64,000 nucleotides of DNA from the NCBI GenBank assembly GCA_902794895.1, contig CADBIY010000001.1:124001-188000 (forward strand), written 5' to 3'. The DNA is from Candidatus Avelusimicrobium vaccinum. Lineage in GTDB: Bacteria > Elusimicrobiota > Elusimicrobia > Elusimicrobiales > Elusimicrobiaceae. This document shows positions 34,404-43,490 of this stretch, piece after piece; within the stretch, counting starts at the first letter, position 1, and each line of letters begins with the position of its first letter. Position numbers and translations under genes: made by a program. The notes beneath the pieces are model-generated. The model was not told the origin of the DNA and searched no databases. It worked only from the letters and a program-made list of their open reading frames with translations.

Positions 34404-36175
34404 GATTTGGTCTCCTCCTCTATTAAACTTAATACATCCATGGCTTGTTCGGAGAGATCCATTGCGCTTTGCATGGCACTGTCTGCCGGAGCAAATCGTG
34501 CTGCATCCAACCGCTGCCATAAAAGGGAAAAGGATTCCACCGTTGCCGGACGTACCCCACACTTTTTTAAAGAAGCGGCAATATCTTTTAATGGCAAACT
34601 GCCGGTATTAATATGAAATTTTTGATGTAGATAAGAAGCCGTTGCTTCTGCTACGTCGTTGACAGAAGCGGCTTTTTTGAGTTGGTTTTTTGCCGTAGCG
34701 AATGTTTTTTTCTTCACGAGCGATTTACGTCCGACAGAAGCAAATAATACACATCCGGCAAGCAGCCCTAACAGGATTGCATTTATTATTTTCCATCCTG
34801 CAAGTTGCGATAGCCACCCCGGTTCCGGGGCATAAGTAGTTTTTAGATAACGTACATCTGTATTCAAAGTTTGGAAGCCGCTTCCTGTGGGGTGAGAGGC
34901 GGAAAAATCATAACCGTCTGCTTCCCGGGTAGAAGGGGTAACCGTAATAGATACAGGTTGTGTCTTGAGGGTTTGATAACGGGCGGTAGCCGGATTGAAA
35001 AAAGACCACTCAATAGCAGGGAGTGTATAAATACCGGAAGCAGAAGGTACTAATACCGTTTTAAAAGTTTTATAGTTTAGTGCATTGCCGGAAACAGATC
35101 CGGATGCGGACGCGGCCGGATAATTTTTAAATCCTTCCACATTAGGAAATATTAGCTCTTTCGTTGGTTTTAGATTGGTGGCTCCATAGACGGTAGCCGT
35201 CCAGTTAACAGCCTCTCCTGCTTCGACTTGTTGGGGTTGTGCTTCTGCCCGAAAGGTGTATCCGGTTCCCACCGCCCCGTAAAAAGACGAAGGCTGTCCT
35301 CCGGGTAATGGGCGGATTTGTAACGGAATAGGGGCAGAGGAGGCACTTCGCTCTTCACTGACCGCAGAACCGCCAAATAAACGGTCTAAGGCAGATAGCG
35401 GGGAGGAACCCACATGATAGGTGACGGTTGCAGCCCCAATTGTAGCCGGGCCGGGGGCCGCTCCCATCAAACGGTAACGCTGTTCCTGATAACGGAAAAG
35501 AGTTCCGCGGATGGTTTGCGTTCCTTCCGAAGAGGATGCATCTTCCATAAAAATATTGGATACGGTTGGTTTTTGATAGGGGGCATCATAAAAATTTTGA
35601 GAATAGTAAAAACGAATAGCCAACGTAATTTCCTGATTTACATAAGGGGAACGGTTGCTGACGGCTGCCACCATGAAAAAAGGTTGCGTTCCCAATGCAT
35701 AGGCTTGAGAGGCTAATGCGGACTCCAAGGGGGGGAGGTTCGGATCGGGTTGTTGGGTGGGCGCAAGGTCCGTGTTCGTGTGGGAGGAATCCGACGGTTT
35801 GGCAGGGGAGCCGTTTCGGTATATGCGCACAGATATAGGCTCTGTTTTGTAGGTGGAGCCTTGGTAATGAAAGGTAATAGGTCCAATGATAGTTTGTCCT
35901 ACAAATCGAGGTAACATGGTATAGCGAAAGGTTAGTGTGGTATTACGGTTAATAGAACTTTGCTCCACTTCACGCGAATAAACATTAAAAGCCGGTAAAC
36001 TGGGCAATTGGGGCATGGTTACATTTCCTTTCACTCCGGTTACCCGAACCGTGAGTGTAAGTTCGTCATCCAGCGTTAGTACCGTTTTGTCGGCGTTAGC
36101 CGTTAAAGTTACCTGGGCAAATACAGAACCGGCCAGTAAAATAAACAAGAAAAGAGCGAACAGTTTTTTATGCAT
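34400..36175 (-). CDS. batD: BatD-like protein
   Basis: 591 residues. Signal peptide 1-20, then repeated beta-sandwich segments (SVFAQ|VTLTANADKTVLTLDDE at the start is typical of the BatD/oxygen-tolerance family), one membrane helix near residue 455-480, and a cytosolic helical tail. Thought to work with the VWA proteins BatA and BatB in a periplasmic complex. It starts one base after the batC stop and overlaps batE. No enzyme motif is seen. Confidence 0.88.
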   Translation of the reverse strand: MHKKLFALFLFILLAGSVFAQVTLTANADKTVLTLDDELTLTVRVTGVKGNVTMPQLPSLPAFNVYSREVEQSSINRNTTLTFRYTMLPRFVGQTIIGPITFHYQGSTYKTEPISVRIYRNGSPAKPSDSSHTNTDLAPTQQPDPNLPPLESALASQAYALGTQPFFMVAAVSNRSPYVNQEITLAIRFYYSQNFYDAPYQKPTVSNIFMEDASSSEGTQTIRGTLFRYQEQRYRLMGAAPGPATIGAATVTYHVGSSPLSALDRLFGGSAVSEERSASSAPIPLQIRPLPGGQPSSFYGAVGTGYTFRAEAQPQQVEAGEAVNWTATVYGATNLKPTKELIFPNVEGFKNYPAASASGSVSGNALNYKTFKTVLVPSASGIYTLPAIEWSFFNPATARYQTLKTQPVSITVTPSTREADGYDFSASHPTGSGFQTLNTDVRYLKTTYAPEPGWLSQLAGWKIINAILLGLLAGCVLFASVGRKSLVKKKTFATAKNQLKKAASVNDVAEATASYLHQKFHINTGSLPLKDIAASLKKCGVRPATVESFSLLWQRLDAARFAPADSAMQSAMDLSEQAMDVLSLIEEETKS

Positions 36176-36176
36176 A

Positions 36177-36848
36177 TTACCAATCTTCCTCTATATAAGA
36201 ACTTGCAGCCTGGTTTCCTTGGCTTTGCGGCTTTTGCTCATTTTCGCGGGCCATTTGCATGACACGTTGTGCCATTTCTTTATCTGTTTGGGCAGAAGGA
36301 GATTCTTGCGGCTGGGTGTCTTGCGTGTCTTCGGGTTTACTTCCGGCCGGATTATTTTGATTTCCGTTTTGCTGGTTGGAGGAAGAGTCCTGTGAATTAT
36401 TGTTATTTTGATTATTTTGTGAATTAGAATTATCTTGCTCTTGTAAAATAATTTGCAAATTATGAATGGCCTCTTTATCTTTTGGGTTTTTTAAAATGGC
36501 TTGCCGGTAGGCTTCAATGGCTTTTTCTTTTTGTCCGGCCCGGTAATATGTATTGCCTAAATTAAACAAAGCATCCTGCTTGCGGAGGCCGTCTTTTTCG
36601 GCAATTTGTTTAAAAGCGGTTTCGGCTGTTTTGTAATCTTTTAAATAATAGGCGGAGGCTCCGGCGCCGAAAGCGGCCTGTTCGTTTTGTGGGTTTTTTT
36701 GCCAGGCTTCCGTATATTCCGCCATGGCTTGGCCATATTTTTTTTGCTGATATAACTTGCTACCTTGCCGCAAGTTCCCCTGCACTCCGGCATATAAAGG
36801 GAGTGTGAGCAAAAGTAAACCTGCCAAAAACCAGCGTTTCATAAGCAT
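36177..36848 (-). CDS. batC: BatC-like TPR protein
   Basis: 223 residues: a signal peptide (about 1-20, ending LYAG), then about three TPR repeats (25-125), then a Gln/Asn/Ser-rich, Pro-containing low-complexity tail that ends in an acidic EEDW. The start at 36848 has AAGG six bases upstream; ATG 36842 is an alternative. Upstream in-frame ATGs lie inside batB. BatC is the TPR partner of BatA and BatB in Bat complexes. Confidence 0.85.
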   Translation of the reverse strand: MLMKRWFLAGLLLLTLPLYAGVQGNLRQGSKLYQQKKYGQAMAEYTEAWQKNPQNEQAAFGAGASAYYLKDYKTAETAFKQIAEKDGLRKQDALFNLGNTYYRAGQKEKAIEAYRQAILKNPKDKEAIHNLQIILQEQDNSNSQNNQNNNNSQDSSSNQQNGNQNNPAGSKPEDTQDTQPQESPSAQTDKEMAQRVMQMARENEQKPQSQGNQAASSYIEEDW

Positions 36849-36868
36849 ATTGTACCTTATTTCTATTG

Positions 36869-37900
36869 CTATTTGTTCAGGGACCTCTGGAAATATTTCC
36901 GTCGGCCGGTCGGCCATAATAAATAGATGCTGAGCAAAAGAAAGGCCGCCGTTAGCGGAATTTGATACCTGTTTTTATAAGAAAGGTTGCGCGCCGTCCG
37001 CGCGGTTGTTTTATCCAGTTCCCGTACCTGATCTTCCACTTGGGCGGCTACTTGGGCGGGAGTGGTGTACGAAATGAAAACTCCACCCGTTGCTTTGGCT
37101 AATTCCAAAAGCGATTTATCATCTAATTTAGAAACAACGGTATTGCCGTTTTTATCTTTTTTATATTCTAAAATCCGGCCGTCAGGATCAATTTTATCCG
37201 GAATCAGGGAACCGTCTTTTGTACCGATTCCGATGGCAATAATCCGTATCCCGTTTTTCAGGGCCGCTTCTTGGGCTTGGGCGAGTTCTTTGTCGGTATG
37301 GTCTTCCCCGTCGGTAAGTAAAATTAAAGCCTTTTTGCCCGGATATTTGGATAAAATTCGTGCCGCTAAATTGACCGGGGCTGCCAAGGAAGTACCCGGA
37401 ACCGGCAACATATCCGGCTGTAAGGCTGTAATAAAGTAATTGAGGGCTTCCTGGTCTGTTGTAATCGGGCATTGTACAAAGGCTTGGGATGTAAATGCAA
37501 TTAAACCAATGCGTTCTTCTTTCAAATTGCTAATGAGCATACGAAGCATCATTTTTGCGTTTTCAAGCCGGTCCGGTTTTAGGTCTCTTGCTTGCATAGA
37601 GGCAGAAACGTCTACCGCAATGATGGTTTGGGCAAAAGAGCCGTGCGCTTCAATAATTTCCGTTCCCCATTGCGGGCCAGCCAATGCCACAAACAAGAGT
37701 AAAATACTGGCCACCAAGCAAACATTCCGCCAGGGACTAATGGGGCGTAAATGATGGGTCAGTTTTGTATAGACGTTCCCGGAAAAGAGGTGGGTTAAAA
37801 TTCGTTTTTTAAGAGCAGCACCTGCCCATAAAACAAGAAGCAATACCAGCAGTGCAGGAATCAGGGCAAGCAGAAAGAAAGGACGTGCAAATAAAGTCAT
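36869..37900 (-). CDS. batB: BatB-like VWA membrane protein
   Basis: 343 residues. Two N-terminal helices (about 7-27 and 55-75), a von Willebrand factor A domain with an intact MIDAS (DVSASMQ, a conserved Thr, LLTDGED), and one C-terminal helix (about 315-333). It should bind Mg or Mn at the MIDAS and hold the VWA domain in the periplasm. It starts one base after batA. Confidence 0.9.
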   Translation of the reverse strand: MTLFARPFFLLALIPALLVLLLVLWAGAALKKRILTHLFSGNVYTKLTHHLRPISPWRNVCLVASILLLFVALAGPQWGTEIIEAHGSFAQTIIAVDVSASMQARDLKPDRLENAKMMLRMLISNLKEERIGLIAFTSQAFVQCPITTDQEALNYFITALQPDMLPVPGTSLAAPVNLAARILSKYPGKKALILLTDGEDHTDKELAQAQEAALKNGIRIIAIGIGTKDGSLIPDKIDPDGRILEYKKDKNGNTVVSKLDDKSLLELAKATGGVFISYTTPAQVAAQVEDQVRELDKTTARTARNLSYKNRYQIPLTAAFLLLSIYLLWPTGRRKYFQRSLNK

Positions 37901-37901
37901 A

Positions 37902-39029
37902 TTAAGGCACCTTGATGAAACAGATTTTTTCTAACACTAACGCCAAAAGTACCAATCCCAAGGCGAGTAACAAAAAGGACTGATAGGTATCCGTCCGTTG
38001 GACGGTAGTGCTGGGAGCAAATTCTGTTTTTTCCAATTCATTAATAGTATCGTAAATCTGTTGTAATTCGGCTTCGTTTTTAGCGCGGTAGAATTTTCCG
38101 CCGGTACGTTGGGCGATTTCCATTAAAAGGCCTTCATTAATTTCATCCGCCTGGCTGGCATAGGGATTTTGATCCGGGGCGCTGGCAGTTCCTATGGTAT
38201 ACACTTTAATTCCATAGGCCGCGGCGGCTTTTGCGGCCAGTAAAGGTTCAATGGTTCCGGCGTTGGAGTCCCCGTCTGTAAGCAGGATAATTACCTTGCT
38301 TTTGGCTTTACTGTCTTTTAAGTGATTGGCGGCTACCCCGAGGGCATCTCCGATGGCTGTATAATCCGGACTGACCATCCCGATATACATGGAGGCAATA
38401 TATTCTTGCAGAGCATCATGGTCTAGCGTTAATGGGGCTTGGAGTAAAGCAGATTTTGCAAAGACCACGATACCGATACGGTCTGTAAGGCGCTTCTCAA
38501 TAAAACGTTTCGCCGTTTGTTGGGAGGCTGTAAAGCGGTTGGGATAAAAGTCTTTATTTTGCATGGAAGCAGACGCGTCCATCAGTAAAATAATATCGAT
38601 CCCTTCTGTAGGCGGCAAAATGGTGCGGTCTACTTTTACCGGGCGTGCCAACGCAATGACCAGGATCAGTAAAGCCAGGGTGTATAGGGAAATAGGAAGC
38701 CAGCGGGTTAGTAGAACCCGCAAGGAATCCTGGGTAATTTTTAAATGAGTCAACGGAAAAGGAACGGCTCTCTCAAAGAGTTGGCGGGCCCCCATGCAAA
38801 AAATGAAAACACAAAAAGGAAATATCAGTAGAAAAAATGCCGCGGGGCTTAAAAAATCTATCTGTCCGGCAAAAAAACGGCGGAATAGTAAAATACTGGC
38901 TGCCAGCAATACCAAGCAGGCCCCCACCGCAGAAAGAATGCCCCATAAAACACTACCCTTTTTTACAAACATGGAAGCAATTAAAATCCCTAAAAAAAAT
39001 CCAATGCTGAGGATAAAGAGTAAGTTCAT
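37902..39029 (-). CDS. batA: BatA-like VWA membrane protein
   Basis: 375 residues. Several N-terminal helices (about 2-20, 28-50, 57-80, 110-130), a VWA domain with MIDAS DASASMQ and LLTDGDS, and a C-terminal helix near 350-372. It is a paralogue of the next gene (BatB). The ATG overlaps the stop of the DUF4381-like gene as ATGA. BatA and BatB are expected to form one complex. Confidence 0.9.
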   Translation of the reverse strand: MNLLFILSIGFFLGILIASMFVKKGSVLWGILSAVGACLVLLAASILLFRRFFAGQIDFLSPAAFFLLIFPFCVFIFCMGARQLFERAVPFPLTHLKITQDSLRVLLTRWLPISLYTLALLILVIALARPVKVDRTILPPTEGIDIILLMDASASMQNKDFYPNRFTASQQTAKRFIEKRLTDRIGIVVFAKSALLQAPLTLDHDALQEYIASMYIGMVSPDYTAIGDALGVAANHLKDSKAKSKVIILLTDGDSNAGTIEPLLAAKAAAAYGIKVYTIGTASAPDQNPYASQADEINEGLLMEIAQRTGGKFYRAKNEAELQQIYDTINELEKTEFAPSTTVQRTDTYQSFLLLALGLVLLALVLEKICFIKVP

Positions 39030-39931
39030 TTAGAGGCCTCCTGTATGGGGGAAGGCGGAGGGGTGGTTTGGCGGATAAGTTCCCGTAAAATAATAATATG
39101 CTGGTTTCGTTGCGGTTCGGTAGGAACGGCTTTCGCAAATTTTACCAAATCACTGTCGGTCAAGAAAGTTCTAAGTGCATTGATAAACGGCGTTAATTCT
39201 TTTTCTTTTTTGATGCGGGCTAACAGTTCGGACGAAGTTTCTGCCGATACATCCCACTGAAAGCGGCGTTGTAAATATTCACGCAGAATATCTACGAGGG
39301 AAATGTAAAAAATCTTGTATTGTTTCTGCTCCCAAAGCCCGCTTTGAAGCAAGGCCTCTATTTGGGAAAGTGCAATCACATGACAAGGGCGAGTATCCCT
39401 CACCATTGCCACGCTGCCGGCCCGGGGCGCCGTCATTCGTTTTGTCCATAGATATAACACATAAAATAAAGCAACGACCGCTAATAGTACCAGCAACCAG
39501 GTGAACCAATTATACATTTTAAAAGGAGATCGTATTTCGCGGAGTTTTTTATCTTGAAAAGTGGTTACCGGTTTAATATCTATAGGGGTTGATTCGGTCA
39601 ATGCGGCCAAGACTTCATTGCCTTGCCGGAGTTGAAAGGTAACCGTGAAGGTGGATTTTCCGATAGAAAACGGAAGAACTGTAAATTGGTACGACGTGTT
39701 CTGCGCAGTGGTGGCATTCGTTTCTTGTTTTTGAATGGAAAAATCACCGGAGAGTGACTGCTCATCCACGGCGACGGTATAACCGGGTGTATGGGATATT
39801 TGGTACTGCACGCTGAAAGGTTGCGCAAAAGAGGCTTGGGCCGGAACCTGTTTTTCCGTGAGATGCAATTCTTGGCTGAAAAGCAAGTTTACCGGAAGCA
39901 AGGAAATCAAAATAAAAAATAAGGCGCGCAT
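39026..39931 (-). CDS. Bat-cluster membrane protein (DUF4381-like)
   Basis: 301 residues: a signal peptide (1-19), a beta-rich extracytoplasmic domain (20-130), one membrane helix (about 146-167), and a cytosolic helical domain with the conserved EYLQRRF-type segment. This layout fits the DUF4381-like gene often found between the DUF58 gene and batA. GGAGA precedes the start, two bases after the DUF58 stop. Function not defined. Confidence 0.8.
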   Translation of the reverse strand: MRALFFILISLLPVNLLFSQELHLTEKQVPAQASFAQPFSVQYQISHTPGYTVAVDEQSLSGDFSIQKQETNATTAQNTSYQFTVLPFSIGKSTFTVTFQLRQGNEVLAALTESTPIDIKPVTTFQDKKLREIRSPFKMYNWFTWLLVLLAVVALFYVLYLWTKRMTAPRAGSVAMVRDTRPCHVIALSQIEALLQSGLWEQKQYKIFYISLVDILREYLQRRFQWDVSAETSSELLARIKKEKELTPFINALRTFLTDSDLVKFAKAVPTEPQRNQHIIILRELIRQTTPPPSPIQEASK

Positions 39932-39933
39932 GG

Positions 39934-40824
39934 CTATCTCCGTAAAGTTTTTGCGCGGCGTTTGAAAAAAGCAATTACCGGGTCCGCCGCATTTTGGGTG
40001 GTATCTACTACAATGGGTGAAATTTTGTACGGATTGAATAAATGGTTTAAGTCATCACTATTTTTTTTGAAATACGCCTGGAGTTGCTGATTAAGGAAAG
40101 GATCCGCTAAACTGATTAAATCGGTTTCGCCGGTTTCCGGATCGGTTATTTCTACACAGGCCCCTACTACCGGCATGTGATGTTCTAACGGATCTTGTAA
40201 GACGACGGGGATTAGATCAAATTTTTTAGCAGCCAATTTAAAAGGGGTTGCAAATTGGTTTACCTGAGATAAAAAGTCCGAAATTAAAATTAAAATGCCT
40301 TGTCGTTTAATCACTTTATTGAGTGTTTCAAGGGCCAGGTCAATGCGGGTGCCGGTATGTTTCGGTTCAAAAGCAACTACTTCACGGATGAGACGTAAAA
40401 TGTGTTTTTTCCCTTTGCGGGGAGGAACAAATAATTCAATTTGATCCGAAAATAATAACAGACCCACTTTATCACTGTTGGTAAGTGCGCTCAAAGCAAA
40501 CAGGGCCGTTAGTTCAGCGGCGACTTCCTGCTTGAGTTTTTTGGTAGAACCAAAATATTGGGAGCCGGATACGTCGCAAGCAATAATAAGGGTTAATTCC
40601 CGTTCTTCATTGTATTTTTTAATATAGGGGGTACCGGTTCGCGCGGTTACGTTCCAATCAATAGAACGGATATCATCTCCGGGGGTATATTCCCGCACTT
40701 CGGCGAATTCAATTCCTTGTCCTTTAAAAGCACTCAAATATTCTCCGGCAAATGTTTCGGAAACTAACTTACCGGTTTTAATTTCAATTTGGCGTACTTT
40801 TTGTAAAATTTCTGCCGTATCCAT
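39934..40824 (-). CDS. DUF58 protein of the MoxR/Bat cluster
   Basis: 296 residues with the DUF58 signature GDDIRSIDWNVTAR near residue 50, followed by a VWA-like fold with DVSGSQYFG. No membrane helix, so it is cytosolic. DUF58 proteins almost always accompany a MoxR ATPase and are probably its direct partner. GGAGG precedes the ATG. It starts 19 bases downstream of moxR. Confidence 0.9.
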   Translation of the reverse strand: MDTAEILQKVRQIEIKTGKLVSETFAGEYLSAFKGQGIEFAEVREYTPGDDIRSIDWNVTARTGTPYIKKYNEERELTLIIACDVSGSQYFGSTKKLKQEVAAELTALFALSALTNSDKVGLLLFSDQIELFVPPRKGKKHILRLIREVVAFEPKHTGTRIDLALETLNKVIKRQGILILISDFLSQVNQFATPFKLAAKKFDLIPVVLQDPLEHHMPVVGACVEITDPETGETDLISLADPFLNQQLQAYFKKNSDDLNHLFNPYKISPIVVDTTQNAADPVIAFFKRRAKTLRR

Positions 40825-40843
40825 GGGCAGATTCCTCCCTTAA

Positions 40844-41827
40844 CTACGGTACATCTACGGCATCAAAAATCTGTTTAACAATTTGATCGGCAGAAATATT
40901 TTCGGCTTCGGCTTCGTATGAAAGCAGTACCCGGTGGCGCAGCACATCTAAACCAATGGCTTTGATATCTTCTGGAGTTACATAACCCCGTCCGTTGAGA
41001 AACGCATAGGCCTTGGCTGCTTGGGTCAGGAAAATGGTTGCGCGAGGGCTGGCCCCATAGGTAATAAATGAGGCTAATTTTTCCAAACCGGCGGCTTTCG
41101 GATCCCGGGTGGCAAAGACCAGGTCTACAATATAATTCTTAATTTTTTCATCTACGTAAATGGAATCAGTTACTTGGCGTGCCTTTAAAATCATTTCTGG
41201 AGTAATTTGCGTATTTAACTCAATTTTTTGGTGGGAAGCCATGCGTTCCAAAATGATTTTTTCCTCTTCTTTGGTTGGATAAGTAACCAATACTTTAAGC
41301 ATAAAACGGTCAACTTGGGCTTCCGGGAGTGGGTAAGTACCTTCCTGCTCTACCGGGTTTTGCGTGGCCATAACCATAAAAGGTTCCGGCAGTTTATAAG
41401 TTTGTTCGCCAATGGTAACTTGGCGTTCTTGCATGGCTTCTAATAGTGCACTTTGTACTTTGGCGGGAGAACGGTTAATTTCGTCAGCGAGTACAAAGTT
41501 GGCAAACACCGGGCCGCGTTTCGGGTAGAACATACCGTCTTTAGGATTGAAAATAAGCGTACCGGTAATATCCGCCGGCAACAAATCCGGGGTAAATTGA
41601 ATGCGTTGGAACTGGGCATGAATGGCTTGCGCTAATGTTTTAACGGCTAACGTTTTAGCGAGTCCGGGAACGCCTTCAATTAAAATATGTCCGTCTGCGA
41701 GTAAAGCAACAAACATTTTTTCAATTAAGGCTTCCTGCCCCACAATTACTTTGCTGATTTCGCGTTTCAGATCTTGTAAGAACAAACTTTCTTCTTGTAC
41801 TTGTTTGTTAATGGTTGAAATTTCCAT
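40844..41827 (-). CDS. moxR: MoxR-family AAA+ ATPase
   Basis: 327 residues. Walker A GVPGLAKT, Walker B with DEINRSPAKVQSALLEAM, and sensor MATQNP are all present. These chaperone-like ATPases remodel VWA-domain proteins (here BatA, BatB and the DUF58 protein). It is the first gene of the cluster. The ATG at 41827 has GGGAG upstream; a start seven codons earlier includes that site within the coding sequence. Confidence 0.94.
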   Translation of the reverse strand: MEISTINKQVQEESLFLQDLKREISKVIVGQEALIEKMFVALLADGHILIEGVPGLAKTLAVKTLAQAIHAQFQRIQFTPDLLPADITGTLIFNPKDGMFYPKRGPVFANFVLADEINRSPAKVQSALLEAMQERQVTIGEQTYKLPEPFMVMATQNPVEQEGTYPLPEAQVDRFMLKVLVTYPTKEEEKIILERMASHQKIELNTQITPEMILKARQVTDSIYVDEKIKNYIVDLVFATRDPKAAGLEKLASFITYGASPRATIFLTQAAKAYAFLNGRGYVTPEDIKAIGLDVLRHRVLLSYEAEAENISADQIVKQIFDAVDVP

Positions 41828-41878
41828 ATTCCATTCTCCCTTTGGCACATATGCACCCCATGCAGTGGTGTTTCCTAT

Positions 41879-41907
41879 ATTATAGAAAACAGTGCCTGAC
41901 TTGGAAA
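41879..41907 (-). promoter_or_regulatory. Promoter of the moxR-bat operon
   Basis: Minus strand: -35 TTTCCA (41907-41902), 17-base spacer, -10 TATAAT (41884-41879), giving a leader of about 45 bases before moxR. No other promoter or terminator is obvious until the terminator after pgi, so one transcript of about 11 kb is possible. Confidence 0.65.
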
Positions 41908-41974
41908 GTTATTTTTTTAGACTAGGTAGGGTGTATTGCCTTCTAATACTTTGGCTGGAATCAATTCAATGGAT

Positions 41975-42904
41975 TTAGAATGGGTGCCGGTATGATTTGA
42001 TTTCCTGTTCTAATTTTTCGTCTGTTCGTACTCGGTAGAAGAATAGGCACGACAGAGAAGTAATTAGAATATAAGGAATCATTAAAAATAAGATAAAAGG
42101 AATGGCGTTTGCATCGCGCGCCGAACTTTTTATCATATCGTAAAGCATGGGCGCAGTAATCAGTAACAACCCGCCCACTGTAAGTAGTAATACCCATGCT
42201 AAAAAACGAATCTCCCGACGTTGTTTGGAGGAATATCTCAGCATTTTTCCGCAAAGTTGGTAGTTTTTAATTTGGTTTTGTACATATTGAACCAAATCGC
42301 GTTCGTTCTCATTTCCGATTCCATATAAAGATACTACCCTGGATGAAAACTGCTGAAAACGCGGGGCAAAATCCAACACTTGCTTTATAAAGTTTAAGGA
42401 TCCTACTTGAGCAATAGTTTGTTCTGTTTCCGGAGTATGAAAAGAAAGTGTAATTTTGTCAATACAACGGCGTACGGCTCCTTTCCTTTCCCGGCGGATA
42501 TAAGTGGTTACTTCCATAGAGCAAGTGGTTTGGGTGTACGGAAAATAACAAGTCTTTTCGGGCAGTGTATGTTCTAAAATCAATTGGTCTTCCGTAAAAT
42601 TAAACGAAGAAAAAAATTCACTTTTAGGATGTTTACGAATCGAAAGAAAAATTTCTAGGATACTGACAAAAGGAAGAACAACAAGCAGTACTGTTAAAAT
42701 AGTAACCATTAAAAAAATTTCAAGTCCTTCTTGTTTTAGTGCGTTAAATTCCTCCGCCAGCGTGCGAAACATGATTGTCCATTGTCCATTGCTTCCTATA
42801 TAAAGTGCGGTTAACACCCCTATAAGAATGACAGAGGATACAATTCCTATAATTTGTGTTGTGTTCCTGTTATGTTGAATTGGAGATTTAATTCTAATAC
42901 GCAT
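41975..42904 (-). CDS. Membrane protein of unknown function
   Basis: 309 residues with four predicted membrane helices: two near the N-terminus (about 20-40 and 62-87) and two near the C-terminus (about 228-250 and 268-290), with a soluble domain of about 130 residues between them. I do not recognise the family. The ATG at 42904 lacks a spaced ribosome site (GGG only 3 bases before it), but TACGAT ends six bases upstream, as at other leaderless candidates. It is divergent from the C_GCAxxG_C_C gene, with starts 57 bases apart. Confidence 0.7.
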   Translation of the reverse strand: MRIRIKSPIQHNRNTTQIIGIVSSVILIGVLTALYIGSNGQWTIMFRTLAEEFNALKQEGLEIFLMVTILTVLLVVLPFVSILEIFLSIRKHPKSEFFSSFNFTEDQLILEHTLPEKTCYFPYTQTTCSMEVTTYIRRERKGAVRRCIDKITLSFHTPETEQTIAQVGSLNFIKQVLDFAPRFQQFSSRVVSLYGIGNENERDLVQYVQNQIKNYQLCGKMLRYSSKQRREIRFLAWVLLLTVGGLLLITAPMLYDMIKSSARDANAIPFILFLMIPYILITSLSCLFFYRVRTDEKLEQEIKSYRHPF

Positions 42905-42910
42905 ATCCCT

Positions 42911-42955
42911 ATCGTACTAAATATGAAGGAAAAAATTTATGATTTTTGCTAAGAT
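42911..42955. promoter_or_regulatory. Two divergent leaderless-type promoters
   Basis: Minus strand: TACGAT (42916-42911), six bases, ATG. Plus strand: extended -10 TGCTAAGAT (42947-42955), six bases, ATG. In each case the expected transcript start is the A of the start codon. No -35 is visible for either. Confidence 0.55.
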
Positions 42956-42961
42956 AATTTT

Positions 42962-43417
42962 ATGACAAACAAAGGGGAAGAAGCAAAACAACGTTTTTTA
43001 TCCGGCCAAAATTGTGCACAAGCCGTTTTAGGGGCTTTTGCGAAGGATTTTAATTTTGACGAGAAAACAGCCCTGACATTATCCGCTTGTTTTGGTGGAG
43101 GTTTAGGCCGGCAACGCGAAGTATGCGGTGCGGTAAGCGGGATGTGCATGGCCTTGGCCCTAAAATATGCTCCGCAAGATCCTACGGATCACGCGGCCAA
43201 AGCAGCCTTTTATGCGCGGATCCAAGAAGTATGTAACCGCTTTAAGGAAGAAAACGGTTCTATTATTTGCCGGGAATTACTCGCCTTGCCGCCCGGCTCC
43301 AGCGTTCCTACACCGGAAAAACGGACTACCGCCTATTATGGCACGCGTCCGTGTCCTGATAAAGTAAAGAGTGCGGCGGCTATTTTAGAAGCATATTTAA
43401 AAGAACAAGAAAAATAG
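42962..43417 (+). CDS. C_GCAxxG_C_C family protein
   Basis: 151 residues. It carries the spaced cysteine pattern of the C_GCAxxG_C_C family: NCAQAV, then ACFGGGLGR, then VCGAVSGMCM. This is thought to be a redox or metal-binding protein, often in anaerobes. Two further cysteines lie near residue 100 and 130. No signal peptide. The preA gene follows after 73 bases. No ribosome site; leaderless-type promoter. Function in the cell is not established. Confidence 0.88.
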   Translation: MTNKGEEAKQRFLSGQNCAQAVLGAFAKDFNFDEKTALTLSACFGGGLGRQREVCGAVSGMCMALALKYAPQDPTDHAAKAAFYARIQEVCNRFKEENGSIICRELLALPPGSSVPTPEKRTTAYYGTRPCPDKVKSAAAILEAYLKEQEK

Positions 43418-43490
43418 ATATGATGTTAGGTGGAAATAACATAGAAAATTAAAGTATTTACACCCTATTTTGAGCAGGAGTTTATATTCG

